Made by a program: the position numbers and the translations under genes
Shown: positions 42,733 to 51,901 of the stretch, piece by piece
How the letters are laid out: each line of letters starts with the position of its first letter
How positions within the stretch are numbered: position 1 is the first letter of the stretch
Notes under the pieces: model-generated
What the model was told of the DNA's origin: nothing
The model's database searches: none
What the model saw: only the letters and a program-made list of their open reading frames with translations
Assembly (NCBI RefSeq): GCF_000178995.1
Contig: NZ_ADVZ01000004.1
Location: forward strand, 365,413 to 429,412
Source: Afipia sp. 1NLS2
Lineage (GTDB): Bacteria; Pseudomonadota; Alphaproteobacteria; Rhizobiales; Xanthobacteraceae
Reading direction: 5' to 3'
DNA length: 64,000 bases

Positions 42733-43860
42733 ATGAATCTCGAGGAGTATGCAGCGAAGCATCACGTGCTCGTGCCGGCCGGCGTTCCCACGCCGGAAGG
42801 CCGGGTCTGTAAGACGCCGGAGGAGGCCGCGGCCGCCGTCACGGCCATCGGCCCTTCGGTCATCAAGGCGCAGGTGCCGACCGGCAAGCGCGGCAAGTCG
42901 GGCGGCATCAAGATCGCCAAGACGGCCGATGAAGCGGCAAGTGCAGCGCGCGACATTCTGTCGATGAGCATCGGCGGGCATCGCGTCTCGCAGGTGCTGG
43001 TCGAGCAGTTGTGCCCGATCGAGCGCGAGCTTTACGCCGCCGTTCTGATCGACGTGGCAAGCCGCGCGCCTTTGGTGCTGTTTTCGACCGAAGGCGGCAT
43101 GGACATCGAGGAAGTGGCCGAGACCCATCCGGATGCCATTCGCAAGCACATCGTCGACATCCACAAGGGTTTCAGCGCTGCCGATGCGGCGGCGATGCTG
43201 AAGGGCCTTCCGCTCGGTTCGGCGGCAGGAGCGGTCAGCGAAGTTCTGGCGAAGCTCTATGCGATCTTTGATGCCAAGGACGCCGAACTGGTCGAGATCA
43301 ATCCGCTTGCTCTCCTCAAGGACGGCCGCGTGGTGGCGCTCGACTGCAAGTTTGTGCTCGACGATTCCTCGGGGCTGCGCCAGCCTGACCTCGCCAAGGT
43401 GGCTTCACCGCCGAAGATGACGGCATTGGAAGAACGCGGCGCCGAGAACGGCCTGAAGTTCATCCAGCTCGACGGCAATGTCGGCGTGCTGGCGAACGGC
43501 GCGGGCCTCACGATGACGACCATGGATGTCATCGATCATTTCGGCGGCAAGCCCGCCAACTTCCTAGAGATCGGCGGCGAAGCCTACACCAAGTCGGAAA
43601 TCGCGCTCGATCTGGTGCTGTCCAATCCGGGTGTTAAAAGCCTTGTCATCAACTTCTGCGGCGCGTTCGCGCGCACGGACGTGATGGCGGAAGGTGTCGT
43701 GAAGGCATGGGAGACGCTGAAGCCGAAGGTGCCGGTGTTCTTCTCGATCCACGGCACCGGTGAGGACGAAGCAGTCAAGCTCGTGCGTGAGCGGCTTGGC
43801 ATTGAACCCTATGACTTCATGGAAGATGCCGTGAAAGCGGCGGTCGAGGCAGCGCAATGA
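42733..43860 (+). CDS. ADP-forming acyl-CoA ligase beta subunit (SucC-like), probably sulfoacetate-CoA ligase
   Basis: 375 aa from ATG 42733. It is an ATP-grasp protein of the succinyl-CoA synthetase beta family: [23 protein letters not shown] at the start, [58 protein letters not shown] and [12 protein letters not shown]. The usual GGRGKAGG reads GKRGKSGG, and LDGK reads LDCK, so it is not an ordinary SucC. With the alpha subunit it would activate an acid with ATP and CoA. The context points to sulfoacetate; I recall a two-subunit ADP-forming ligase (SauCD) described for this from Bilophila. Confidence 0.8.
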   Translation: MNLEEYAAKHHVLVPAGVPTPEGRVCKTPEEAAAAVTAIGPSVIKAQVPTGKRGKSGGIKIAKTADEAASAARDILSMSIGGHRVSQVLVEQLCPIERELYAAVLIDVASRAPLVLFSTEGGMDIEEVAETHPDAIRKHIVDIHKGFSAADAAAMLKGLPLGSAAGAVSEVLAKLYAIFDAKDAELVEINPLALLKDGRVVALDCKFVLDDSSGLRQPDLAKVASPPKMTALEERGAENGLKFIQLDGNVGVLANGAGLTMTTMDVIDHFGGKPANFLEIGGEAYTKSEIALDLVLSNPGVKSLVINFCGAFARTDVMAEGVVKAWETLKPKVPVFFSIHGTGEDEAVKLVRERLGIEPYDFMEDAVKAAVEAAQ

Positions 43861-44750
43861 TTTATCGTCGCGGACAAAAAGTTCTGGTTCAGGGCATGAC
43901 CGGAAAGCAGGGTGCTTTCTGGTCGGAGCGGATGCGGGAGATGGGCACCGACGTTGCCGCCGGCGTCAATCCCAAGCGTGCAGGCGAGACGTTCCTCGAT
44001 ACACCGATCTACGGATCGGCGGTCGAGGCGACCAAGCATACGCCGTGCGATGTCTCGGTGATTTTCATTCCGCCGTCGATGGCGAAGGCTGCCATCATCG
44101 ATGCGATCGATGCGGGCATCGGGACCATCGTCACGCTCACCGAGCACATTCCGGCGCACGACGTTCTCGAGATCTTCGCGCGCCAGCGTGTGTCGAAAAG
44201 CCGGATCATCGGCCCCAACACTGCAGGCATCGTCACGCCGGGCGAAGGGTTTGTCGGCATCATGCCGGGGCATAATCCGAATATCTTCAAGCCGGGCCGC
44301 GTCGGCGTGATTTCACGCAGCGGCAGCCTCGGCACCCTGATGTGCCTGAACCTGACGCGCGCCAATCTCGGCCAATCGGCGTTCATCGGCATCGGCGGCG
44401 ATCCGATCATCGGCACCACGACGCGCGATGCGCTGATGGAGCTGGATCGCGACGCCAAGACCGACGCCGTCGTGCTGGTCGGCGAGATCGGCGGCGCGAT
44501 GGAAGAAGAAGCGGCGGAATACGCCCGCACCATGAAGAAGCCGATTGTCTCCTTCATTGCGGGCCGCTCGTCGCCGCCGGACAAGAAGATGGGCCATGCC
44601 GGCGCCATCGTGACCGGCGGGCGTGGCGGTTATGCCTCCAAGCGTGCCGCGCTGGAGAAGGCGGGAATTCAGGTGGCCGATACGCCGGCCGAGGTTGTCG
44701 CCATTCTCAAGCAGACGAATGTCGCGAAGAAAATGACGGCGGCGGGCTGA
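43857..44750 (+). CDS. ADP-forming acyl-CoA ligase alpha subunit (SucD-like)
   Basis: 297 aa overlapping the beta gene by ATGA. The CoA-binding N-terminus has VLVQGMTGKQGAFWSERMREMGTDVAAGVNP, with GPNTAGIVTPGE further on. The phospho-His lies in KKMGHAGAIVTGGRGGYASK, equivalent to the active His of SucD. It forms the catalytic complex with the beta subunit and ends the operon. A hairpin overlaps its stop codon. Confidence 0.85.
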   Translation: MIYRRGQKVLVQGMTGKQGAFWSERMREMGTDVAAGVNPKRAGETFLDTPIYGSAVEATKHTPCDVSVIFIPPSMAKAAIIDAIDAGIGTIVTLTEHIPAHDVLEIFARQRVSKSRIIGPNTAGIVTPGEGFVGIMPGHNPNIFKPGRVGVISRSGSLGTLMCLNLTRANLGQSAFIGIGGDPIIGTTTRDALMELDRDAKTDAVVLVGEIGGAMEEEAAEYARTMKKPIVSFIAGRSSPPDKKMGHAGAIVTGGRGGYASKRAALEKAGIQVADTPAEVVAILKQTNVAKKMTAAG

Positions 44751-44760
44751 GAAGCCCGCC
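44741..44760 (+). terminator. GC hairpin over the stop of the CoA-ligase operon
   Basis: GGCGGGCT and AGCCCGCC pair over a GAGA loop that includes the stop codon. No T-run follows, so it may be a weak terminator or an mRNA end protector. Confidence 0.45.
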
Positions 44761-44779
44761 TCTCAAGGCCGATCGGGAT

Positions 44780-44995
44780 TCAGGAAAGCGGCGCGGGCGT
44801 TGTCTCTCTGGCAGCGTGACGCGCCGCTTTCGGTGAGACGAACCGGATGCCGTGCCGTTGCGCCATGCTGCGCACACCGGAAACGGTGCGGTTGAGTGCT
44901 GCAGCCGTGCGATAATGCGAGGCGCCGGCATCCGCATAATCCTTCAGCTTCTTCAGGTCGTGCTCAGACCACGTCTTGGAGTTCTGTCGAGTCAT
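44780..44995 (-). CDS. Small GcrA/SANT-like helix-turn-helix protein
   Basis: 71 aa. The body reads WSEHDLKKLKDYADAGASHYRTAAALNRTVSGVRSMAQRHGIRF in outline, which resembles the GcrA or Myb/SANT-type helix-turn-helix found in small alphaproteobacterial DNA-binding proteins. It stands alone, convergent with the sulfonate operon. It may be unrelated to it. Role unknown. Confidence 0.6.
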   Translation of the reverse strand: MTRQNSKTWSEHDLKKLKDYADAGASHYRTAAALNRTVSGVRSMAQRHGIRFVSPKAARHAARETTPAPLS

Positions 44996-45459
44996 GCAAC
45001 GGTTTCCTTGTGGGATGTACGATTCGCGCGTCGTGGGATTCGCGCGTCATCGTAAAAAATCACCAACGATTGTCCTTAACTTGAGTTGCATGATCGGCGT
45101 GAATAACGCGCGAAGTTTTTCATCTCGCGTGGAACGATTCCGTTTTGGCGCAATCGAAGGCAAGCTTGGCCGCTGATCCGCGTCATTCGGATCGTATCGC
45201 GACCGTGGCGCACCTGTGGCCTCAAGATGGCGGAGCGGCCCGGCTCAGGCATGGCTGCTGCCCGTTCCCGGCTCCGGATCGCCGTAAATGGCGCCTCGCA
45301 TGGACGAAAGCTGCGGGAAAGTCAGGGCAAAACCTCATTTGAGAGAACAACATGCATAACCATTAACATGGGTTATGGAACCAAGCTGTGGGGAACTGGC
45401 ATTCCGGGGGAGCCGTTGGCCTTTGGGGGTCAATTTGGATTCTCACAGCAGAGGCAGGC
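44996..45459. other. Intergenic region with promoter-like and hairpin sequences
   Basis: About 460 bp before the Crp/Fnr gene with no convincing coding frame. A 7-bp inverted repeat CATAACC/GGTTATG with a nine-base spacer lies at 45355-45377 and may be an operator of the regulator. Confidence 0.45.
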
Positions 45460-46209
45460 ATGGAAGCCGGACGTCCTTACACCAGATTGCTGCGCCGGCT
45501 GGACAGCGTGGTGAGGTTATCGGAGAGCGACCGGCTTGGAATTACCAAGCTGCCCATGACGGTCAAGAATTTCGCCAATGGGCAGGATCTCATCCGTGAG
45601 GGTGACATCAGCACACAATGCATTCTCGTGCTCGACGGCTACCTGTTTCGTCATAAGCTTGCCAATGGCTCGCAGCGCCAGATCATGTCGTTTCATGTGG
45701 CGGGCGACATTCCTGATTTGCAGACGCTCCATCTGCCCAAGCTCGACCACACAGTCACGGCGCTGGGGGCCGCGGTGGTCGCTTTCATCCCGCATGCCTC
45801 GTTCAAGGAATTGCTTCAGGCCTCCCCGTCATTGACGCATGTGTTCTGGCGCGAATCGCTTGTCGATGCGGCCATCTTCCGCGAATGGGTCATTACTCTC
45901 GGGCAGCGCGACGCCATCGGCCGCGTCGCCCACCTGATTTGCGAACTGGTCATGCGTCTGCAGGCGGTCGGGCTCGCAAAGGATATGGCGTTTACGATTC
46001 CCTGGACGCAGTCCGACGTGGCCGATGCGTCGGGCATTTCCACGGTGCACGCCAATCGCGTGATTCAGGAATTGCGGCGGCTTGAATTGCTGGAGTGGGA
46101 TTCCCGACTCATCCAGATTCGTAACTGGGACGGCTTGGCGAGTCTCGGCGATTTCTCCGCCGACTACCTGCATTTCCGCAAGGATGAGCCTGCAAGCGTA
46201 GCCAGTTGA
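45460..46209 (+). CDS. Crp/Fnr-family transcriptional regulator
   Basis: 249 aa from ATG 45460; a longer frame to 45388 is possible. A cyclic-nucleotide-binding-like beta barrel (FANGQDLIREGDISTQCILVLDGYLFRHK) is followed by a C-terminal helix-turn-helix (WTQSDVADASGISTVHANRVIQELRRLELL). No FNR-type Cys cluster is seen, so it is unlikely to sense oxygen through iron-sulfur. Ligand unknown. Confidence 0.88.
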   Translation: MEAGRPYTRLLRRLDSVVRLSESDRLGITKLPMTVKNFANGQDLIREGDISTQCILVLDGYLFRHKLANGSQRQIMSFHVAGDIPDLQTLHLPKLDHTVTALGAAVVAFIPHASFKELLQASPSLTHVFWRESLVDAAIFREWVITLGQRDAIGRVAHLICELVMRLQAVGLAKDMAFTIPWTQSDVADASGISTVHANRVIQELRRLELLEWDSRLIQIRNWDGLASLGDFSADYLHFRKDEPASVAS

Positions 46210-46451
46210 ATAGAGAATCTCTATCGATCGCGGGTTAAATCAATGGTGAGCGAGTTTGCCGCAGGCGGCTCGCGCGAGAAAGATTTCGCCGAAAATTCCA
46301 AAAGCACTTCAGAAACAGGCGTTATCGTCGAACGCCGAGCGTCGGTCATTTACGGTGTGTTTACCAACAACCGCATTGGCGCGAGGTGTTAAGCGGCGAC
46401 ATACCTCCGGTTGCTACGGTTTTTGCTCCAGAGACCACCACAACCGCAGAA

Positions 46452-48872
46452 ATGCTGAGAATTATAACCTGCCTGCAAACCCAACATGACTGGAGGCTAG
46501 TTCTTCTGGCTGCGGGCGTTTGCCTGCTGACCAGCATTTCTGCCATCAACATGTATCAGCGCGCGACTGCCGATGACAAGGCCACGTCTCGCCTGTTCTG
46601 GGCGCTCACGGCCGGTCTTGTGGGCGGTTGCGGCGTTTGGGCGACGCACTTCATCGGAATGCTCGCTTACACGCCGGGAGTTTCGATCTCTTTCGATTTT
46701 CTGATGACGGTTGCATCGTTGGGCGTTGCGATTGTCATGATGGTCGTCGGATTTATCACCGCGACCTATGGCGACCGGACCTGGGCGCCATTGATCGGTG
46801 GTGGTATCCTCGGCGCCGCCATTTCCCTGATGCATTATCTCGGAATTGCCTCGCTACGGATGCCCGCCGATATCGTATGGATGCCGGACCTGTTGGCGGT
46901 TTCGATCGCGTGCGGTGTGGGCTTTGGCGCGCTTTCTCTTTCTGTCGTGCGGCGCGGCGAGACGGTGTGGTTTGGCGCAATCGGCGCGGGATTGCTGATG
47001 GTGGCGATCCTGACCGATCATTTCATCGCCATGAGCGCGATGGGATTGATTTCGGACGTCACGGCAACCTCCGAAAATGTCGGGTTGTCGCCGATCGCCC
47101 TTTCTGTGGGCGTGGCGTCGGTAATGGCAGCTTTCGTGGTCGCCTGCCTGATCAGCGCGATTTCCGATCGCCGCAGCCGCCGCGACATCAACGAGCGTAA
47201 CATCCAGCTCAACGCGGCTATCGACAATATGCGGCAAGGCCTGTGCATGTTCGGGCCCGACAACTGCCTGCAATTGTGGAATGAAAAATACGTCGGGATG
47301 TACAAGATCGCTCCGGAGGACATTCGTGTCGGCATGACGGTCGATGATATGTTCGCGGCGAGGAAAAAAGCCGGAACGATCGTCAAGGATCTGGACTCCT
47401 ATTCGTCACATCTGTGGAATTCGGTGGAGAACCGCGAGTTCACCCGATGGATTCTCGAACTGGTGGATGGCCGCACTATCAGCGTGTCGTACCAGTCGAT
47501 GGAAAATGGCGGCTGGGTCGGAACGCATGAGGACATTACCGAGCAGCGCAAGAGCGAGGCTCAAATTCAGTACCTCGCCCAGCACGATTCCCTGACCGGA
47601 TTGTTCAACCGGGCCGCCTTCAACGAGCATGTCCACAAGGTTTGGGAAGAGGCGATGCGGGAGCAGCGCTCCTTCACCATTCTCAGCCTCGATATCGATC
47701 GCTTCAGCGAGATCAATGACACTTACGGCCACAGTGCGGGCGATACCTTCCTGGATGAGGCTGCGCGCCGTTTGCAGGCCGCGTGCGGCAGCGCGTTCAT
47801 CGCGCGCCTCGGCGGTGACGAATTCATGATCGTCTCATCCGAAGGCGAACAGCCGGCCCGCGCAGGCGATATCTGCACGCGTGTCCTGACCGCCTTCGAG
47901 ATGACGTTCCACATCGAGGGCCATCCCATTCACAGCGGCTGCACCGTTGGCGTGTCCATCTTCCCGCAGGATGGAGCGGATGTGGAAACACTCATAACCA
48001 ACGCCGACGTTGCGCTCTATCGCGCCAAGAAGGAGGAGCGGGGATCTGTCCGCTTCTTCGAGCCGGCGATGGACAAGCAGCTTCGCGAGAAACGCGCGCT
48101 GCTGCACGATCTCGGTGTTGCCATTGGGAATGGTCAGCTTGAGCTGCATTATCAGCCTCAGGGCGGCCCGGATGGAAATCCGTTCGGCTTCGAGACGCTG
48201 GTGCGCTGGCGCCATCCGGCCAAGGGACTGATCGCTCCCGGCGCCTTTATTCCGCTGGCGGAGGAAACCGGCTCGATTGTCGCCATCGATGCGTGGATTT
48301 TGCGCGAAGCCTGCCGCGAAGCGGCAAGCTGGCCGAACCCGCTGCAGATCGCGATCAACGTGTCGCCGATGAGTTTCCAGCAAAACGACTTGCCCGGTCT
48401 GATTCATTCGATTCTGCTGGAAACGGGCCTCAACCCCAAGCGGCTCGAGATCGAGATCACAGAAGGCGTGCTGATGCAGGATTTCTCGCGCGCCTGCTCG
48501 ATCCTGCGCCGCATCAAGAATCTTGGCGTGCGCATCGCGATGGACGATTTCGGCACCGGTTATTCGTCGCTGTCGTATCTGCAGTCTTTCCCGTTCGACA
48601 AGATCAAGATCGACCAGACTTTCGTCGCGCAGATCCATAAGAACGTGCAGTCGTCGGCCATCATCCGCGCGATCATCAGCCTCGGAGAGGCGCTCAATCT
48701 CGGCGTCATCGCCGAAGGCGTGGAGACGGAAGCGCAGCGTGACTTCCTCGCCGATGCCGGATGCACCGAGATGCAGGGCTACCTGCTTGGCCGCCCGCAG
48801 CCGATCTCTGCCTACAATCCGATCATAGGCCGGCCGTCAGTGGCGTCTAACAAGAAGGCTTTCGCCAGCTAG
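46452..48872 (+). CDS. MHYT-PAS-GGDEF-EAL c-di-GMP turnover protein
   Basis: 806 aa from ATG 46452, since MLRIITCLQTQHDWRLV is the usual MHYT-protein start; GTG 46386 is an alternative. The integral membrane MHYT domain (residues 1-240) has repeats such as ATHFIGMLAY, LMHYLGIASLRM and TDHFIAMSAMG, and may bind copper. A PAS-like domain follows (about 255-365), then GGDEF (ARLGGDEFMIVSS intact, no RxxD inhibitory site) and EAL (FETLVRW in place of EAL, DDFGTGYSSL, EGVET). Both activities look possible; the change to ETL keeps the metal-binding Glu. Confidence 0.9.
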   Translation: MLRIITCLQTQHDWRLVLLAAGVCLLTSISAINMYQRATADDKATSRLFWALTAGLVGGCGVWATHFIGMLAYTPGVSISFDFLMTVASLGVAIVMMVVGFITATYGDRTWAPLIGGGILGAAISLMHYLGIASLRMPADIVWMPDLLAVSIACGVGFGALSLSVVRRGETVWFGAIGAGLLMVAILTDHFIAMSAMGLISDVTATSENVGLSPIALSVGVASVMAAFVVACLISAISDRRSRRDINERNIQLNAAIDNMRQGLCMFGPDNCLQLWNEKYVGMYKIAPEDIRVGMTVDDMFAARKKAGTIVKDLDSYSSHLWNSVENREFTRWILELVDGRTISVSYQSMENGGWVGTHEDITEQRKSEAQIQYLAQHDSLTGLFNRAAFNEHVHKVWEEAMREQRSFTILSLDIDRFSEINDTYGHSAGDTFLDEAARRLQAACGSAFIARLGGDEFMIVSSEGEQPARAGDICTRVLTAFEMTFHIEGHPIHSGCTVGVSIFPQDGADVETLITNADVALYRAKKEERGSVRFFEPAMDKQLREKRALLHDLGVAIGNGQLELHYQPQGGPDGNPFGFETLVRWRHPAKGLIAPGAFIPLAEETGSIVAIDAWILREACREAASWPNPLQIAINVSPMSFQQNDLPGLIHSILLETGLNPKRLEIEITEGVLMQDFSRACSILRRIKNLGVRIAMDDFGTGYSSLSYLQSFPFDKIKIDQTFVAQIHKNVQSSAIIRAIISLGEALNLGVIAEGVETEAQRDFLADAGCTEMQGYLLGRPQPISAYNPIIGRPSVASNKKAFAS

Positions 48873-48881
48873 CAGGCGCGC

Positions 48882-50282
48882 TCACGCATACGTTGCACGA
48901 TCGTCCACAGCGGACAATGTGGCGGCGATGCTTTCGGCGATCTTTCCTGCATAGGCCGAAAGATCCGATATGCCCATCAATTCGCCGAACGTACCGCGCG
49001 CGAGCGGACCTGCGACGAATAAATGTGGATTCGGCTCGTCTTGGTGGCTGATGGCATGGCCCGAACGGTCGACTGCGACGCCAAGGCCAAGCGCATCGCC
49101 CTGCAGCAATCCATCGGCATTCATGGATGACAGCAGCGGATCGGCTGCAACGGCATGGGCCGGGCCTGTCGCCAGCATGACCGCGTCGAATGTTTCCGGC
49201 TTCCATTCCCTGTCATGGCGCGCGCGCAAATCCACGGTGACCGTGTGTGGCGTGGTCGAGTTGGCTCGCACGGATGCGGCCCTGATGTCGAGCGTGCCGT
49301 TAGCGATGCGGCGTTCGATCGTTTCATGAATCTGCGGAGCGATGCGAAAGCGGTGCGTGTCCCAATAGGGGCGCAGATGACGCAGAAACTGGCGGCGGCT
49401 CGATGCCGACAGGTTTTGCCAGATCGGCTGTCCCTGCTCGTGCACGCGGTTGAGTACGATCTGCCAGGGCAATCCATCCCGCGCGGCGTCAATGACGGTT
49501 CTGCGGACGCTCCGGGACAGGGCAGCCGCTTGCGTGACGGGAGGTGTCGTGAAGTCGCCCTCGAAGACCGAGAGATTGTCCGTATGCGACTGCGGCCGAA
49601 GTCCACGCCGGGAGACGGCGACGATTTCGCCACGATGGCCGGTGCGTTCCAGTGAAGCCACAATGTCGGCCATTGTCAGACCGGTGCCGACGATCAGTAT
49701 GCGGTCGCCGGGTGCAAGCGACGACAGGGCGTTTCCGCTCCAGGGATCGGGGAAGAAGCGGGGGTGAGAGTGCAGCGATCGGAGCGAGGCGGGCACGGCG
49801 GGAGGCGCGTGGCAGATCGCCAGCACCATGGTGGTGGCATCGACGGTTTCGCCATTGTCGCAGACGATGTGGAAGCCGCTTTTCGTGGCGGCAGCGCTCA
49901 CGGCCTTGGCCTGCAGATGCCTGACGGCAGGCTTGAGATGGCGCACCTGTTCGGCAACATAGCGGCCGAAGATTGCGCGCGTCGGAAACAGCCGGCCATC
50001 GGGCAGGCTGGCTTGCGGGTCGGTTGCGAGGTAGCCGGTGTCGATCAGCCAGCGGTGGAAATGCTCCGCGTCGTCCGCGGCGAGGATCATCCGCGTCGCG
50101 GGTACGTTGATCCGGTGTGCGGGGTCGGGCGTCGCATATGCAAGCCCACGCCCGAGATCGGCGCGAGGTTCGATCACGACGATATCGGCGGCAACGTTTT
50201 TCCTGCGCAGATGCCATGCCAGTGCCGCGCCGGAAAAGCCGCCGCCGACGATGGCAATCGTGTTCGGCAGTTGTGATGCCAT
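48882..50282 (-). CDS. FAD/NAD(P)-binding oxidoreductase (NAD_binding_9 type)
   Basis: 466 aa. It starts with TIAIVGGGFSGAALAWHLRRKN, a dinucleotide-binding motif, and has a second one near 200 (ILIVGTGLTMADIVASL). PDPAHRINVPATRM and FHRWL match the family of uncharacterised YdhS-like oxidoreductases. Substrate unknown. The aldo/keto reductase gene starts upstream with a gap of three bases, so the two are probably co-transcribed. Confidence 0.8.
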   Translation of the reverse strand: MASQLPNTIAIVGGGFSGAALAWHLRRKNVAADIVVIEPRADLGRGLAYATPDPAHRINVPATRMILAADDAEHFHRWLIDTGYLATDPQASLPDGRLFPTRAIFGRYVAEQVRHLKPAVRHLQAKAVSAAATKSGFHIVCDNGETVDATTMVLAICHAPPAVPASLRSLHSHPRFFPDPWSGNALSSLAPGDRILIVGTGLTMADIVASLERTGHRGEIVAVSRRGLRPQSHTDNLSVFEGDFTTPPVTQAAALSRSVRRTVIDAARDGLPWQIVLNRVHEQGQPIWQNLSASSRRQFLRHLRPYWDTHRFRIAPQIHETIERRIANGTLDIRAASVRANSTTPHTVTVDLRARHDREWKPETFDAVMLATGPAHAVAADPLLSSMNADGLLQGDALGLGVAVDRSGHAISHQDEPNPHLFVAGPLARGTFGELMGISDLSAYAGKIAESIAATLSAVDDRATYA

Positions 50283-50285
50283 GCC

Positions 50286-51266
50286 TTATTGATAACCGGC
50301 GATGCGGTGCGGCACGTAAGGCGCTTCCAGCGCCTTGATCTCGTCTTCGGTCAGGCGCAGCGACAGCGCGGCAACCGCATCCGTCAGATGCTGCGGTTTT
50401 GAAGCGCCGATGATCGGCGCGGTGACGCCGCGTTTCTGCGCAACCCATGCCAGCGCGACCTGCGCGCGCGGCACGCCGCGCGCCTTGGCAATGCGCGCGA
50501 CTTCCTCCACGATCTTCCTGTCGGCATCGACGGCCTGGGTATACAGCGTGCTGCCGAAGGCGTCGGTCTTACTGCGTTCGCTGATGTCGTCCCAGTCGCG
50601 GGTCAGGCGGCCGCGCGCGAGCGGGCTCCACGGCACCACCGCGATGCCCTGGTCGATGCACAGCGGCAGCATTTCGCGTTCTTCCTCCCGGTGCAGAAGG
50701 TTGATGTGATCCTGCATGCTGACGAACTCGCTCCAGCCATGCAGACGCGAGGTGTAGATCGCCTTGGCGAACTGCCAGGCGTGCATCGACGAGGCGCCGA
50801 TATAACGGACCTTGCCCGCGCGAACGAGATCGTTCAGCGCCTCCAGCGTTTCCTCGATCGGCGTGTCGTAGTCCCAGCGGTGGATCTGGTAGATATCGAC
50901 ATAATCGGTGCCGAGCCGGCGCAGGCTGTTGTCGATTTCGTTGAAGATCGCCTTGCGGGACAGGCCCGCGCCATTCGGCTCGTCGCGCATCTGCAGGCAG
51001 ACCTTGGAGGCGATCACGACTTCGTCGCGGCGCGCGAAGTCCTTGACGGCGCGGCCGACGATTTCTTCGGACGTGCCGTCCGAATAGGAATTGGCGGTGT
51101 CGAGGACGTTGATGCCGAGTTCGAGCGCCTGCTTGATGAGCGGGCGGCTAATGTCCTCCGGCATGGTCCACGGATGCTTGCCGCGATCCGGCGTGCCGTA
51201 GGTCATGCAGCCGAGCCACAGGCGCGATACCTTCAGACCGGTTTTGCCGAACTTGACGTATTCCAT
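50286..51266 (-). CDS. Aldo/keto reductase
   Basis: 326 aa from ATG 51266; the longer frame upstream has no support. Family motifs: GLKVSRLWLGCMTYG, the catalytic Asp-Tyr region in NVLDTANSYSDGTSEEIVG, VVIASKVCLQM with the Lys, YVDIYQIHRWDYDTPIEETLEAL with His, and VPWSPLARGRL. It probably reduces aldehydes or ketones with NADPH. Relation to neighbours unclear. Confidence 0.93.
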   Translation of the reverse strand: MEYVKFGKTGLKVSRLWLGCMTYGTPDRGKHPWTMPEDISRPLIKQALELGINVLDTANSYSDGTSEEIVGRAVKDFARRDEVVIASKVCLQMRDEPNGAGLSRKAIFNEIDNSLRRLGTDYVDIYQIHRWDYDTPIEETLEALNDLVRAGKVRYIGASSMHAWQFAKAIYTSRLHGWSEFVSMQDHINLLHREEEREMLPLCIDQGIAVVPWSPLARGRLTRDWDDISERSKTDAFGSTLYTQAVDADRKIVEEVARIAKARGVPRAQVALAWVAQKRGVTAPIIGASKPQHLTDAVAALSLRLTEDEIKALEAPYVPHRIAGYQ

Positions 51267-51901
51267 GGATAGCCTCGTGTATCGTCGTTCCAGAATATGA
51301 GAAAGCGTCTGGTGGGTTGGTTGAAACGCTCGCTTGAAAGAGCCTCGCGGAAGCAAATGAAGCGAACCTTTAAGCCGCCACACCGGAGCCGCGCAGACAT
51401 TAAAGCATACCGATAGCGGTGGAGTGCTCAAAATATCGCGCGATCCACGCAAGGCAGCTCTCGCTATTTTCATGGGATCATCAAGGTCGTGGCAGCGCCA
51501 CGTCTCGTCGAGCGCGCCGGACTCGGCATGATGCGCTTCAGGCGGCCACCGGGAAATCGGTGATGATTGTCCATGCGCAAATTTCGATTCCGGAGGTGGG
51601 TTTTGCAGCGCGACATACAGCGCAGCGATCGGCCTCGTTCAATGACCGACCGCGAAGAAACCCAGTGATTTCGGGCATATTCGCAGATTCAGGCGGACCG
51701 GGAATGCGGTAGCATTTTAACGTACCGTTCTACATTTTGTGCCATTTCTTTCTTTGCGAATTTTGCTGGCCGTTTGCCAGCATTGGGGATGCATGGAATT
51801 CGGGGGCAAGAGCATCAATAGCAGCGCTGTGCGAGGGGCACCTGCAGGCAACTGGCTCTCTGTCCGATAATTTTGATGGCTTCGTGTTTGAAAGGGCTGA
51901 C
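51267..51901. other. Intergenic region without a convincing gene
   Basis: About 635 bp between the divergent aldo/keto reductase and chemoreceptor genes. It has short open frames on both strands but none with a ribosome site and a recognisable protein. It should hold the promoters of both genes. No repeat seen. Confidence 0.5.
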
